DNA of 64,000 bases from positions 155,515,531 through 155,579,530 of the forward strand of contig NC_073692.1 of the NCBI RefSeq assembly GCF_029784155.1, given 5' to 3'. This DNA is from Uranotaenia lowii. Its lineage: Eukaryota > Arthropoda > Insecta > Diptera > Culicidae. Made by a program: the position numbers and the translations under genes. Under the pieces are notes generated by a model that was not told the origin of the DNA, made no database searches, and saw nothing but the letters and a program-made list of their open reading frames with translations. This document shows, piece after piece, positions 37,010-48,330 of the stretch; positions within the stretch are counted from its first letter, which is position 1, and each line of letters begins with the position of its first letter.

Positions 37010-40000
37010 ATCCCAAATTAAGCTCAGAATGGCCGAAAAACGCTTCTAAAGGCCAGAAAACGCATTTTAAAGTTGTGATCCCAAATTAAGCTCAGAATGG
37101 CCGAAAAACGCTTCTAAAGGCCAGAAAACGCATTTTAAAGTTGTGATCCCAAATTAAGCTCAGAATGGCCGAAAAACGCTTCTAAAGGCCAGAAAACGCA
37201 TTTTAAAGTTGTGATCCCAAATTAAGCTCAGAATGGCCGAAAAACGCTTCTAAAGGCCAGAAAACGCATTTTAAAGTTGTGATCCCAAATTAAGCTCAGA
37301 ATGGCCGAAAAACGCTTCTAAAGGCCAGAAAACGCATTTTAAAGTTGTGATCCCAAATTAAGCTCAGAATCCCCGAAAAACGCTTCTAAAGGCCAGAAAA
37401 CGCATTTTAAAGTTGTGATCCCAAATTAAGCTCAGAATCCCCGAAAAACGCTTCTTATGGCCGGAAAACGCATTTTAAAGTTGTGATCCGAAATTAAGCT
37501 CAAAATCCCCGAAAAACGCTTCTAAAGGCCAGAAAACGAATTTTAAAGTTGTGATCCCAAATTAAGCTCAGAATCCCCGAAAAACGCTTCTAAAGGCCAG
37601 AAAACGCATTTTAAAGTTGTGATCCCAAATTAAGCTCAGAATGGCCGAAAAACGCTTCTAAAGGCCAGAAAACGCATTTTAAAGTTGTGATCCCAAATAA
37701 AGCTCAGAATCCCCGAAAAACGCTTCTAATGGCCGGAAAACGAATTTTAAAGTTGTGATCCCAAATTAAGCTCAGAATCCCCGAAAAACGCTTCTAAAGG
37801 CCAGAAAACGCATTTTAAAGTTGTGATCCCAAATTAAGCTCAGAATGGCCGAAAAACGCTTCTAAAGGCCAGAAAACGCATTTTAAAGTTGTGATCCCAA
37901 ATTAAGCTCAAAATTCCCGAAAAACGCTTCTAAAGGCCGGAAAACGAATTTTAAAGTTGTGATCCCCAATTAAGCTCAGAATCCCCGAAAAACGCTTCTA
38001 AAGGTCAGAAAACGCATTTTAAAGTTGTAATCCCAAATTAAGCTCAGAATCCCCGAAAAACGCTTCTAAAGACCAGAAAACGCATTTTAAAGTTGTGATC
38101 CCAAATAAAGCTCAGAATCCCCGAAAAACGCTTCTTAAGGCCGGAAAACGCATTTTAAAGTTGTGATCCCAAATTAAGCTCAAAATTCCCGAAAAACGCT
38201 TCTAAAGGCCGGAAAACGAATTTTAAAGTTGTGATCCCAAATTAAGCTCAGAATCCCCGAAAAACGTTTTAAAGGCCGGAAAACGTATTTTAAAGTTGTG
38301 ATCCCAAATTAAGCTCAGAATGGCCGAAAAACGCTTCTAAAGGCCAGAAAACGCATTTTAAAGTTGTGATCCCAAATTAAGCTTGAAATGGCCGAAAAAC
38401 GCTTCTAAAGGCCAGAAAACGCATTTTAAAGTTGTGATCCCAAATTAAGCTCAGAGTGGCCGAAAAACGCTTCTAAAGGCCAGAAAACGCATTTTAAAGT
38501 TGTGATCCCAATTTAAGCTCAGAATCCCCGAAAAACGCTTCTAAAGGCCAGAAAACGCATTTTAAAGTTGTGATCCCAAATTAAGCTCAGAATGGCCGAA
38601 AAACGCTTCTAAAGGCCAGAAAACGCATTTTAAAGTTTTGATCCCAAATTAAGCTCAGAATGGCCGAAAAACGCTTCTAAAGGCCAGAAAACGCATTTTA
38701 AAGTTGTGATCCCCAATTAAGCTCAGAATCCCCGAAAAACGCTTCTAAAGGCCAGAAAACGCATTTTAAAGTTGTGATCCCAAATTAAGCTCAGAATCCC
38801 CGAAAAACGCTTCTAAAGGCCAGAAAACGCATTTTAAAGTTTTGATCCCAAATTAAGCTCAGAATGGCCGAAAAACGCTTCTAAAGGCCAGAAAACGCAT
38901 TTTAAAGTTGTAATCCCAAATTAAGCTCAGAATCCCCGAAAAACGCTTCTAAAGGCCAGAAAACGCATTTTAAAGTTTTGATCCCAAATTAAGCTCAGAA
39001 TGGCCGAAAAACGCTTCTAAAGGTCAGAAAACGCATTTTAAAGTTGTAATCCCAAATTAAGCTCAGAATCCCCGAAAAACGCTTCTAAAGGCCAGAAAAC
39101 GCATTTTAAAGTTGTGATCCCAAATTAAGCTCAGAATGGCCGAAAAACGCTTCTAAAGGCCAGAAAACGCATTTTAAAGTTGTGATCCCAAATAAAGCTC
39201 TGAGTGGCCGAAAAACGCTTCTAAAGGCCAGAAAACGCATTTTAAAGTTGTGATCCCAATTTAAGCTCAGAATCCCCGAAAAACGCTTCTAAAGGCCAGA
39301 AAACGCATTTTAAAGTTGTGATCCCAAATTAAGCTCAGAATGGCCGAAAAACGCTTCTAAAGGTCAGAAAACGCATTTTAAAGTTGTAATCCCAAATTAA
39401 GCTCAGAATCCCCGAAAAACGCTTCTAAAGGCCAGAAAACGCATTTTAAAGTTTTGATCCCAAATTAAGCTCAGAATGGCCGAAAAACGCTTCTAAAGGC
39501 CAGAAAACGCATTTTAAAGTTGTGATCCCAAATTAAGCTCAGAATCCCCGAAAAACGCTTCTAAAGGCCAGAAAACGCATTTTAAAGTTGTGATCCCAAA
39601 TTAAGCTCAGAATGGCCGAAAAACGCTTCTAAAGGCCAGAAAACGCATTTTAAAGTTGTGATCCCAAATTAAGCTCAGAATGGCCGAAAAACGCTTCTAA
39701 AGGCCAGAAAACGCATTTTAAAGTTGTGATCCCAATTTAAGCTCAGAATGGCCGAAAAACGCTTCTAAAGGCCAGAAAACGCATTTTAAAGTTGTGATCC
39801 CAAATTAAGCTCAGAATGGCCGAAAAACGCTTCTAAAGGCCAGAAAACGCATTTTAAAGTTGTGATCCCAAATTAAGCTCAGAATCCCCGAAAAACGCTT
39901 CTAAAGGCCAGAAAACGCATTTTAAAGTTGTGATCCCAAATTAAGCTCAGAATGGCTGAAAAACGCTTCTAAAGGCCAGAAAACGCATTTTAAAGTTGTG

Positions 40001-41775
40001 ATCCCAAATTAAGCTCAGAATCCCCGAAAAACGCTTCTAAAGACCAGAAAACGCATTTTAAAGTTGTGATCCCCAATTAAGCTCAGAATCCCCGAAAAAC
40101 GCTTCTAAAGGCCAGAAAACGCATTTTAAAGTTGTGATCCCAAATTAAGCTCAGAATGGCCGAAAAACGCTTCTAAAGGCCTGAAAACGCATTTTAAAGT
40201 TTTGATCCCAAATTAAGCTCAGAATGGCCGAAAAACGCTTCTAAAGGCCAGAAAACGCATTTTAAAGTTGTGATCCCAAATTAAGCTCAGAATGGCCGAA
40301 AAACGCTTCTAAAGGCCAGAAAACGCATTTTAAAGTTGTGATCCCAAATTAAGCTCAGAATCCCCGAAAAACGCTTCTAAAGGCCAGAAAACGCATTTTA
40401 AAGTTGTGATCCCAAATTAAGCTCAGAATGGCTGAAAAACGCTTCTAAAGGCCAGAAAACGCATTTTAAAGTTGTGATCCCAAATTAAGCTCAGAATCCC
40501 CGAAAAACGCTTCTAAAGACCAGAAAACGCATTTTAAAGTTGTGATCCCCAATTAAGCTCAGAATCCCCGAAAAACGCTTCTAAAGGCCGGAAAACGCAT
40601 TTTAAAGTTGTGATCCCAAATTAAGCTCAGAATGGCCGAAAAACGCTTCTAAAGGCCAGAAAACGCATTTTAAAGTTGTGATCCCAAATTAAGCTCAGAA
40701 TGGCCGAAAAACGCTTCTAAAGGCCAGAAAACGCATTTTAAAGTTGTGATCCCAAATTAAGCTCAGAATGGCCGAAAAACGCTTCTAAAGGCCAGAAAAC
40801 GCATTTTAAAGTTGTGATCCCAAATTAAGCTCAGAATGGCCGAAAAACGCTTCTAAAGGCCAGAAAACTCATTTTAAAGTTGTGATCCCAAATTAAGCTC
40901 AGAATGGCCGAAAAACGCTTCTAAAGGCCAGAAAACGCATTTTAAAGTTGTGATCCCAAATAAAGCTCAGAATCCCCGAAAAACGCTTCTAATGGCCGGA
41001 AAACGAATTTTAAAGTTGTGATCCCAAATTAAGCTCAGAATCCCCGAAAAACGCTTCTAAAGGCCAGAAAACGCATTTTAAAGTTGTGATCCCAAATTAA
41101 GCTCAGAATGGCCGAAAAACGCTTCTAAAGGCCAGAAAACGCATTTTAAAGTTGTGATCCCAAATAAAGCTCAGAATCCCCGAAAAACGCTTCTAAAGGC
41201 CAGAAAACGCATTTTAAAGTTGTGATCCCAAATTAAGCTCAGAATGGCCGAAAAACGCTTCTAAAGGCCAGAAAACGCATTTTAAAGTTGTGATCCCAAA
41301 TTAAGCTCAGAATGGCCGAAAAACGCTTCTAAAGGCCAGAAAACGCATTTTAAAGTTGTGATCCCAAATTAAGCTCAGAATCCCCGAAAAACGCTTCTAA
41401 AGACCAGAAAACGCATTTTAAAGTTGTGATCCCCAATTAAGCTCAGAATCCCCGAAAATCGCTTCTAAAGGCCGGAAAACGCATTTTAAAGTTGTGATCC
41501 CAAATTAAGCTCAGAATGGCCGAAAAACGCTTCTAAAGGCCAGAAAACGCATTTTAAAGTTTGATCCCAAATTAAGCTCAGAATGGCCGAAAAACGCTTC
41601 TAAAGGCCAGAAAACGCATTTTAAAGTTGTGATCCCAAATTAAGCTCAGAATGGCCGAAAAACGCTTCTAAAGGCCAGAAAACGCATTTTAAAGTTGTGA
41701 TCCCAAATTAAGCTCAGAATGGCTGAAAAACGCTTCTAAAGGCCAGAAAACGCATTTTAAAGTTGTGATCCCAAT
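37010..41775 (+). repeat. 4.8-kb duplicated block (unit III copy)
   Basis: Counterpart of 20830-25460. It has two additional monomers near 37.76-37.90 kb and an extra 1-bp deletion (acgttttaaagg for acgcttttaaagg) near 38270. An internal repeat of the cttcttatgg region at 36295, 1156 bp (17 monomers) before 37451, lies just to its left and accounts for most of the 816-bp offset change there. Confidence 0.85.
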
Positions 41776-43560
41776 TTAAGCTCAGAATCCCCGAAAAACG
41801 CTTCTAAAGGCCAGAAAACGCATTTTAAAGTTGTGATCCCAAATTAAGCTCAGAATCCCCGAAAAACGCTTCTAAAGGCCAGAAAACGCATTTTAAAGTT
41901 TTGATCCCAAATTAAGCTCAGAATGGCCGAAAAACGCTTCTAAAGGCCAGAAAACGCATTTTAAAGTTGTGATCCCAAATTAAGCTCAGAATGGCCGAAA
42001 AACGCTTCTAAAGGCCAGAAAACGCATTTTAAAGTTGTGATCCCAAATTAAGCTCAGAATGGCTGAAAAACGCTTCTAAAGGCCAGAAAACGCATTTTAA
42101 AGTTGTGATCCCAAATTAAGCTCAGAATCCCCGAAAAACGCTTCTAAAGGCCAGAAAACGCATTTTAAAGTTGTGATCCCAAATTAAGCCCAGAATCCCC
42201 GAAAAACGCTTCTAAAGGCCAGAAAACGCATTTTAAAGTTGTGATCCCCAATTAAGCTCAGAATCCCCGAAAATCGCTTCTAAAGGCCGGAAAACGCATT
42301 TTAAAGTTGTGATCCCAAATTAAGCTCAGAATGGCCGAAAAACGCTTCTAAAGGCCAGAAAACGCATTTTAAAGTTGTGATCCCAAATTAAGCTTAGAAT
42401 GGCCGAAAAACGCTTCTAAAGGCCAGAAAACGCATTTTAAAGTTGTGATCCCAAATTAAGCTCAGAATGGCCGAAAAACGCTTCTAAAGGCCAGAAAACG
42501 CATTTTAAAGTTGTGAACCCAAATTAAGCTCAGAATGGCCGAAAAACGCTTCTAAAGGCCAGAAAACGCATTTTAAAGTTGTGATCCCAAAATAAGCTCA
42601 GAATGGCCGAAAAACGCTTCTAAAGGCCAGAAAACGCATTTTAAAGTTGTGATCCCAAATAAAGCTCAGAATCCCCGAAAAACGCTTCTAAAGGCCAGAA
42701 AACGCATTTTAAAGTTGTGATCCCAAATTAAGCCCAGAATCCCCGAAAAACGCTTCTAAAGGCCAGAAAACGAATTTTAAAGTTGTGAACCCAAATTAAG
42801 CTCAGAATGGCCGAAAAACGCTTCTAAAGGCCAGAAAACGCATTTTAAAGTTGTGATCCCAAATAAAGCTCAGAATCCCCGAAAAACGCTTCTAAAGGCC
42901 AGAAAACGCATTTTAAAGTTGTGATCCCCAATTAAGCTCAGAATCCCCGAAAATCGCTTCTAAAGGCCGGAAAACGCATTTTAAAGTTGTGATCCCAAAT
43001 TAAGCTTAGAATGGCCGAAAAACGCTTCTAAAGGCCAGAAAACGCATTTTAAAGTTGTGATCCCAAATTAAGCTCAGAATGGCCGATAAACGCTTCTAAA
43101 GGCCAGAAAACGCATTTTAAAGTTGTGATCCCAAATAAAGCTCAGAATGGCCGAAAAACGCTTCTAAAGGCCAGAAAACGCATTTTAAAGTTGTGATCCC
43201 AAATTAAGCTCAGAATGGCCGATAAACGCTTCTAAAGGCCAGAAAACGCATTTTAAAGTTGTGATCCCAAATTAAGCTCAGAATGGCTGAAAAACGCTTC
43301 TAAAGGCCAGAAAACGCATTTTAAAGTTGTGATCCCAAATTAAGCTCAGAATGGCCGAAAAACGCTTCTAAAGGCCAGAAAACGCATTTTAAAGTTGTGA
43401 ACCCAAATTAAGCTCAGAATGGCCGAAAAACGCTTCTAAAGGCCAGAAAACGCATTTTAAAGTTGTGATCCCAAATTAAGCTCAGAATGGCCGATAAACG
43501 CTTCTAAAGGCCAGAAAACGCATTTTAAAGTTGTGATCCCAAATAAAGCTCAGAATGGCC
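41450..43560 (+). repeat. Local 3-kb-spaced duplicate, first copy (unit III only)
   Basis: Repeats the content of 44510-46620. The offset is 3059 at the aaagtttgatccc deletion (41556 and 44615). It is 2991 at aagcccag (42188 and 45179) and gataaacgc (43085 and 46076; 43221 and 46212), and 3059 again after about 43.55 kb. One monomer, a ggctg form near 42061, was therefore gained here and another lost near 43.55 kb relative to the second copy. A private change, cccaaaataag, is near 42590. Unit II has only one copy of this series. Confidence 0.83.
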
Positions 43561-44149
43561 GATAAACGCTTCTAAAGGCCAGAAAACGCATTTTAAAGTT
43601 GTGATCCCAAATTAAGCTCAGAATGGCTGAAAAACGCTTCTAAAGGCCAGAAAACGCATTTCAAAGTTGTGATCCCAAATTAAGCTCAGAATGGCCGAAA
43701 AACGCTTCTAAAGGCCAGAAAACGCATTTTAAAGTTGTGATCCCAAATTAAGCTCAGAATGGCCGAAAAACGCTTCTAAAGGCCAGAAAACGCATTTTAA
43801 AGTTGTGATCCCAAATTAAGCTCAGAATGGCCGAAAAACGCTTCTAAAGGCCAGAAAACGCATTTTAAAGTTGTGATCCCAAATTAAGCTCAGAATGGCC
43901 GAAAAACGCTTCTAAAGGCCAGAAAACGCATTTTAAAGTTGTGATCCCAAATTAAGCTCAGAATGGCCGAAAAACGCTTCTAAAGGCCAGAAAACGCATT
44001 TTAAAGTTGTGATCCCAAATAAAGCTCAGAATCCCCGAAAAACGCTTCTAATGGCCGGAAAACGAATTTTAAAGTTGTGATCCCAAATTAAGCTCAGAAT
44101 GGCCGAAAAACGCTTCTAAAGGCCAGAAAACGCATTTTAAAGTTGTGAT

Positions 44150-47100
44150 CCCAAATTAAGCTCAGAATGGCCGAAAAACGCTTCTAAAGGCCAGAAAACG
44201 CATTTTAAAGTTGTGATCCCAAATAAAGCTCAGAATCCCCGAAAAACGCTTCTAAAGGCCAGAAAACGCATTTTAAAGTTGTGATCCCAAATTAAGCTCA
44301 GAATGGCCGAAAAACGCTTCTAAAGGCCAGAAAACGCATTTTAAAGTTGTGATCCCAAATTAAGCTCAGAATGGCCGAAAAACGCTTCTAAAGGCCAGAA
44401 AACGCATTTTAAAGTTGTGATCCCAAATTAAGCTCAGAATCCCCGAAAAACGCTTCTAAAGACCAGAAAACGCATTTTAAAGTTGTGATCCCCAATTAAG
44501 CTCAGAATCCCCGAAAATCGCTTCTAAAGGCCGGAAAACGCATTTTAAAGTTGTGATCCCAAATTAAGCTCAGAATGGCCGAAAAACGCTTCTAAAGGCC
44601 AGAAAACGCATTTTAAAGTTTGATCCCAAATTAAGCTCAGAATGGCCGAAAAACGCTTCTAAAGGCCAGAAAACGCATTTTAAAGTTGTGATCCCAAATT
44701 AAGCTCAGAATGGCCGAAAAACGCTTCTAAAGGCCAGAAAACGCATTTTAAAGTTGTGATCCCAAATTAAGCTCAGAATGGCTGAAAAACGCTTCTAAAG
44801 GCCAGAAAACGCATTTTAAAGTTGTGATCCCAATTTAAGCTCAGAATCCCCGAAAAACGCTTCTAAAGGCCAGAAAACGCATTTTAAAGTTGTGATCCCA
44901 AATTAAGCTCAGAATCCCCGAAAAACGCTTCTAAAGGCCAGAAAACGCATTTTAAAGTTTTGATCCCAAATTAAGCTCAGAATGGCCGAAAAACGCTTCT
45001 AAAGGCCAGAAAACGCATTTTAAAGTTGTGATCCCAAATTAAGCTCAGAATGGCCGAAAAACGCTTCTAAAGGCCAGAAAACGCATTTTAAAGTTGTGAT
45101 CCCAAATTAAGCTCAGAATGGCCGAAAAACGCTTCTAAAGGCCAGAAAACGCATTTTAAAGTTGTGATCCCAAATTAAGCCCAGAATCCCCGAAAAACGC
45201 TTCTAAAGGCCAGAAAACGCATTTTAAAGTTGTGATCCCCAATTAAGCTCAGAATCCCCGAAAATCGCTTCTAAAGGCCGGAAAACGCATTTTAAAGTTG
45301 TGATCCCAAATTAAGCTCAGAATGGCCGAAAAACGCTTCTAAAGGCCAGAAAACGCATTTTAAAGTTGTGATCCCAAATTAAGCTTAGAATGGCCGAAAA
45401 ACGCTTCTAAAGGCCAGAAAACGCATTTTAAAGTTGTGATCCCAAATTAAGCTCAGAATGGCCGAAAAACGCTTCTAAAGGCCAGAAAACGCATTTTAAA
45501 GTTGTGAACCCAAATTAAGCTCAGAATGGCCGAAAAACGCTTCTAAAGGCCAGAAAACGCATTTTAAAGTTGTGATCCCAAATTAAGCTCAGAATGGCCG
45601 AAAAACGCTTCTAAAGGCCAGAAAACGCATTTTAAAGTTGTGATCCCAAATAAAGCTCAGAATCCCCGAAAAACGCTTCTAAAGGCCAGAAAACGCATTT
45701 TAAAGTTGTGATCCCAAATTAAGCCCAGAATCCCCGAAAAACGCTTCTAAAGGCCAGAAAACGAATTTTAAAGTTGTGAACCCAAATTAAGCTCAGAATG
45801 GCCGAAAAACGCTTCTAAAGGCCAGAAAACGCATTTTAAAGTTGTGATCCCAAATAAAGCTCAGAATCCCCGAAAAACGCTTCTAAAGGCCAGAAAACGC
45901 ATTTTAAAGTTGTGATCCCCAATTAAGCTCAGAATCCCCGAAAATCGCTTCTAAAGGCCGGAAAACGCATTTTAAAGTTGTGATCCCAAATTAAGCTTAG
46001 AATGGCCGAAAAACGCTTCTAAAGGCCAGAAAACGCATTTTAAAGTTGTGATCCCAAATTAAGCTCAGAATGGCCGATAAACGCTTCTAAAGGCCAGAAA
46101 ACGCATTTTAAAGTTGTGATCCCAAATAAAGCTCAGAATGGCCGAAAAACGCTTCTAAAGGCCAGAAAACGCATTTTAAAGTTGTGATCCCAAATTAAGC
46201 TCAGAATGGCCGATAAACGCTTCTAAAGGCCAGAAAACGCATTTTAAAGTTGTGATCCCAAATTAAGCTCAGAATGGCTGAAAAACGCTTCTAAAGGCCA
46301 GAAAACGCATTTTAAAGTTGTGATCCCAAATTAAGCTCAGAATGGCCGAAAAACGCTTCTAAAGGCCAGAAAACGCATTTTAAAGTTGTGAACCCAAATT
46401 AAGCTCAGAATGGCCGAAAAACGCTTCTAAAGGCCAGAAAACGCATTTTAAAGTTGTGATCCCAAATTAAGCTCAGAATGGCCGATAAACGCTTCTAAAG
46501 GCCAGAAAACGCATTTTAAAGTTGTGATCCCAAATAAAGCTCAGAATGGCCGAAAAACGCTTCTAAAGGCCAGAAAACGCATTTTAAAGTTGTGATCCCA
46601 AATTAAGCTCAGAATGGCCGATAAACGCTTCTAAAGGCCAGAAAACGCATTTTAAAGTTGTGATCCCAAATTAAGCTCAGAATGGCTGAAAAACGCTTCT
46701 AAAGGCCAGAAAACGCATTTTAAAGTTGTGATCCCAAATTAAGCTCAGAATGGCCGAAAAACGCTTCTAAAGGCCAGAAAACGCATTTTAAAGTTGTGAA
46801 CCCAAATTAAGCTCAGAATGGCCGAAAAACGCTTCTAAAGGCCAGAAAACGCATTTTAAAGTTGTGATCCCAAATTAAGCCCAGAATCCCCGAAAAACGC
46901 TTCTAAAGGCCAGAAAACGAATTTTAAAGTTGTGAACCCAAATTAAGCTCAGAATGGCCGAAAAACGCTTCTAAAGGCCAGAAAACGCATTTTAAAGTTG
47001 TGATCCCAAATTAAGCTCAGAATGGCCGAAAAACGCTTCTAAAGGCCAGAAAACGCATTTTAAAGTTGTGATCCCAAATTAAGCCCAGAATCCCCGAAAA

Positions 47101-48330
47101 ACGCTTCTAAAGGCCAGAAAACGCATTTTAAAGATGTGATCCCAAATTAAGCTCAGAATCCCCGAAAAACGCTTCTAAAGGCCAGAAAACGCATTTTAAA
47201 GTTGTGATCCCAAATTAAGCCCAGAATCCCCGAAAAACGCTTCTAAAGGCCAGAAAACGAATTTTAAAGTTGTGATCCCAAATTAAGCTCAGAATCCCCG
47301 AAAAACGCTTCTAAAGGCCGGAAAACGCATTTTAAAGTTGTGATCCCAAATTAAGCTCAGAATGGCCGAAAAACGCTTCTAAAGGCCAGAAAACGCATTT
47401 TAAAGTTGTGATCCCAAATTAAGCTCAGAATGGCCGAAAAACGCTTCTAAAGGCCAAAAAACGCATTTTAAAGTTGTGATCCCAAATTAAGCTCAGAATG
47501 GCCGAAAAACGCTTCTAAAGGCCAGAAAACGCATTTTAAAGTTGTGATCCCAAATTAAGCTCAGAATGGCCGAAAAACGCTTCTAAAGGCCAGAAAACGC
47601 ATTTTAAAGTTGTGATCCCAAATAAGGCTCAGAATGGCCGAAAAACGCTTCTAAAGGCCAGAAAACGCATTTTAAAGTTGTGATCCCAAATTAAGCTCAG
47701 AATGGCCGAATAACGCTTCTAAAGGCCAGAAAACGCATTTTAAAGTTGTGATCCCAAATTAAGCTCAGAATGGCCGAAAAACGCTTCTAAAGGCCAGAAA
47801 ACGCATTTTAAAGTTGTGATCCCAAATTAAGCTCAGAATGGCCGAAAAACGCTTCTAAAGGCCAGAAAACGCATTTTAAAGTTGTGATCCCAAATAAGGC
47901 TCAGAATGGCCGAAAAACGCTTCTAAAGGCCAGAAAACGCATTTTAAAGTTGTGATCCCAAATTAAGCTCAGAATGGCCGAAGAACGCTTCTAAAGGCCA
48001 AAAAACGCATTTTAAAGTTGTGATCCCAAATTAAGCTCAGAATGGCCGAAAAACGCTTCTAAAGGCCAGAAAACGCATTTTAAAGTTGTGATCCCAAATT
48101 AAGCTCAGAATGGCCGAAAAACGCTTCTAAAGGCCAGAAAACGCATTTTAAAGTTGTGATCCCAAATTAAGCTCAGAATGGCCGAAAAACGCTTCTAAAG
48201 GCCAGAAAACGCATTTTAAAGTTGTGATCCCAAATAAGGCTCAGAATGGCCGAAAAACGCTTCTTAAGGCCAGAAAACGCATTTTAAAGTTGTGATCCCA
48301 AATTAAGCTCAGAATGGCCGAAAAACGCTT
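44150..48330 (+). repeat. 4.2-kb duplicated block (unit III copy)
   Basis: Counterpart of 26000-30250, missing one monomer (the second gtgaaccc unit, about 28.92 kb in the other copy). Private single changes include aaagatgtgatc near 47131, gaagaacgc near 47991 and cttcttaagg near 48261. Confidence 0.85.
44510..46620 (+). repeat. Local 3-kb-spaced duplicate, second copy (unit III only)
   Basis: Second copy of the 41450-43560 series. It is closer in monomer count to the unit II block at 26.36-28.47 kb: the distance from the 1-bp deletion to aagcccag is 564 bp in both, against 632 bp in the 41.5-kb copy. That makes this copy the likelier original and the 41.5-kb copy the altered duplicate. Confidence 0.8.
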
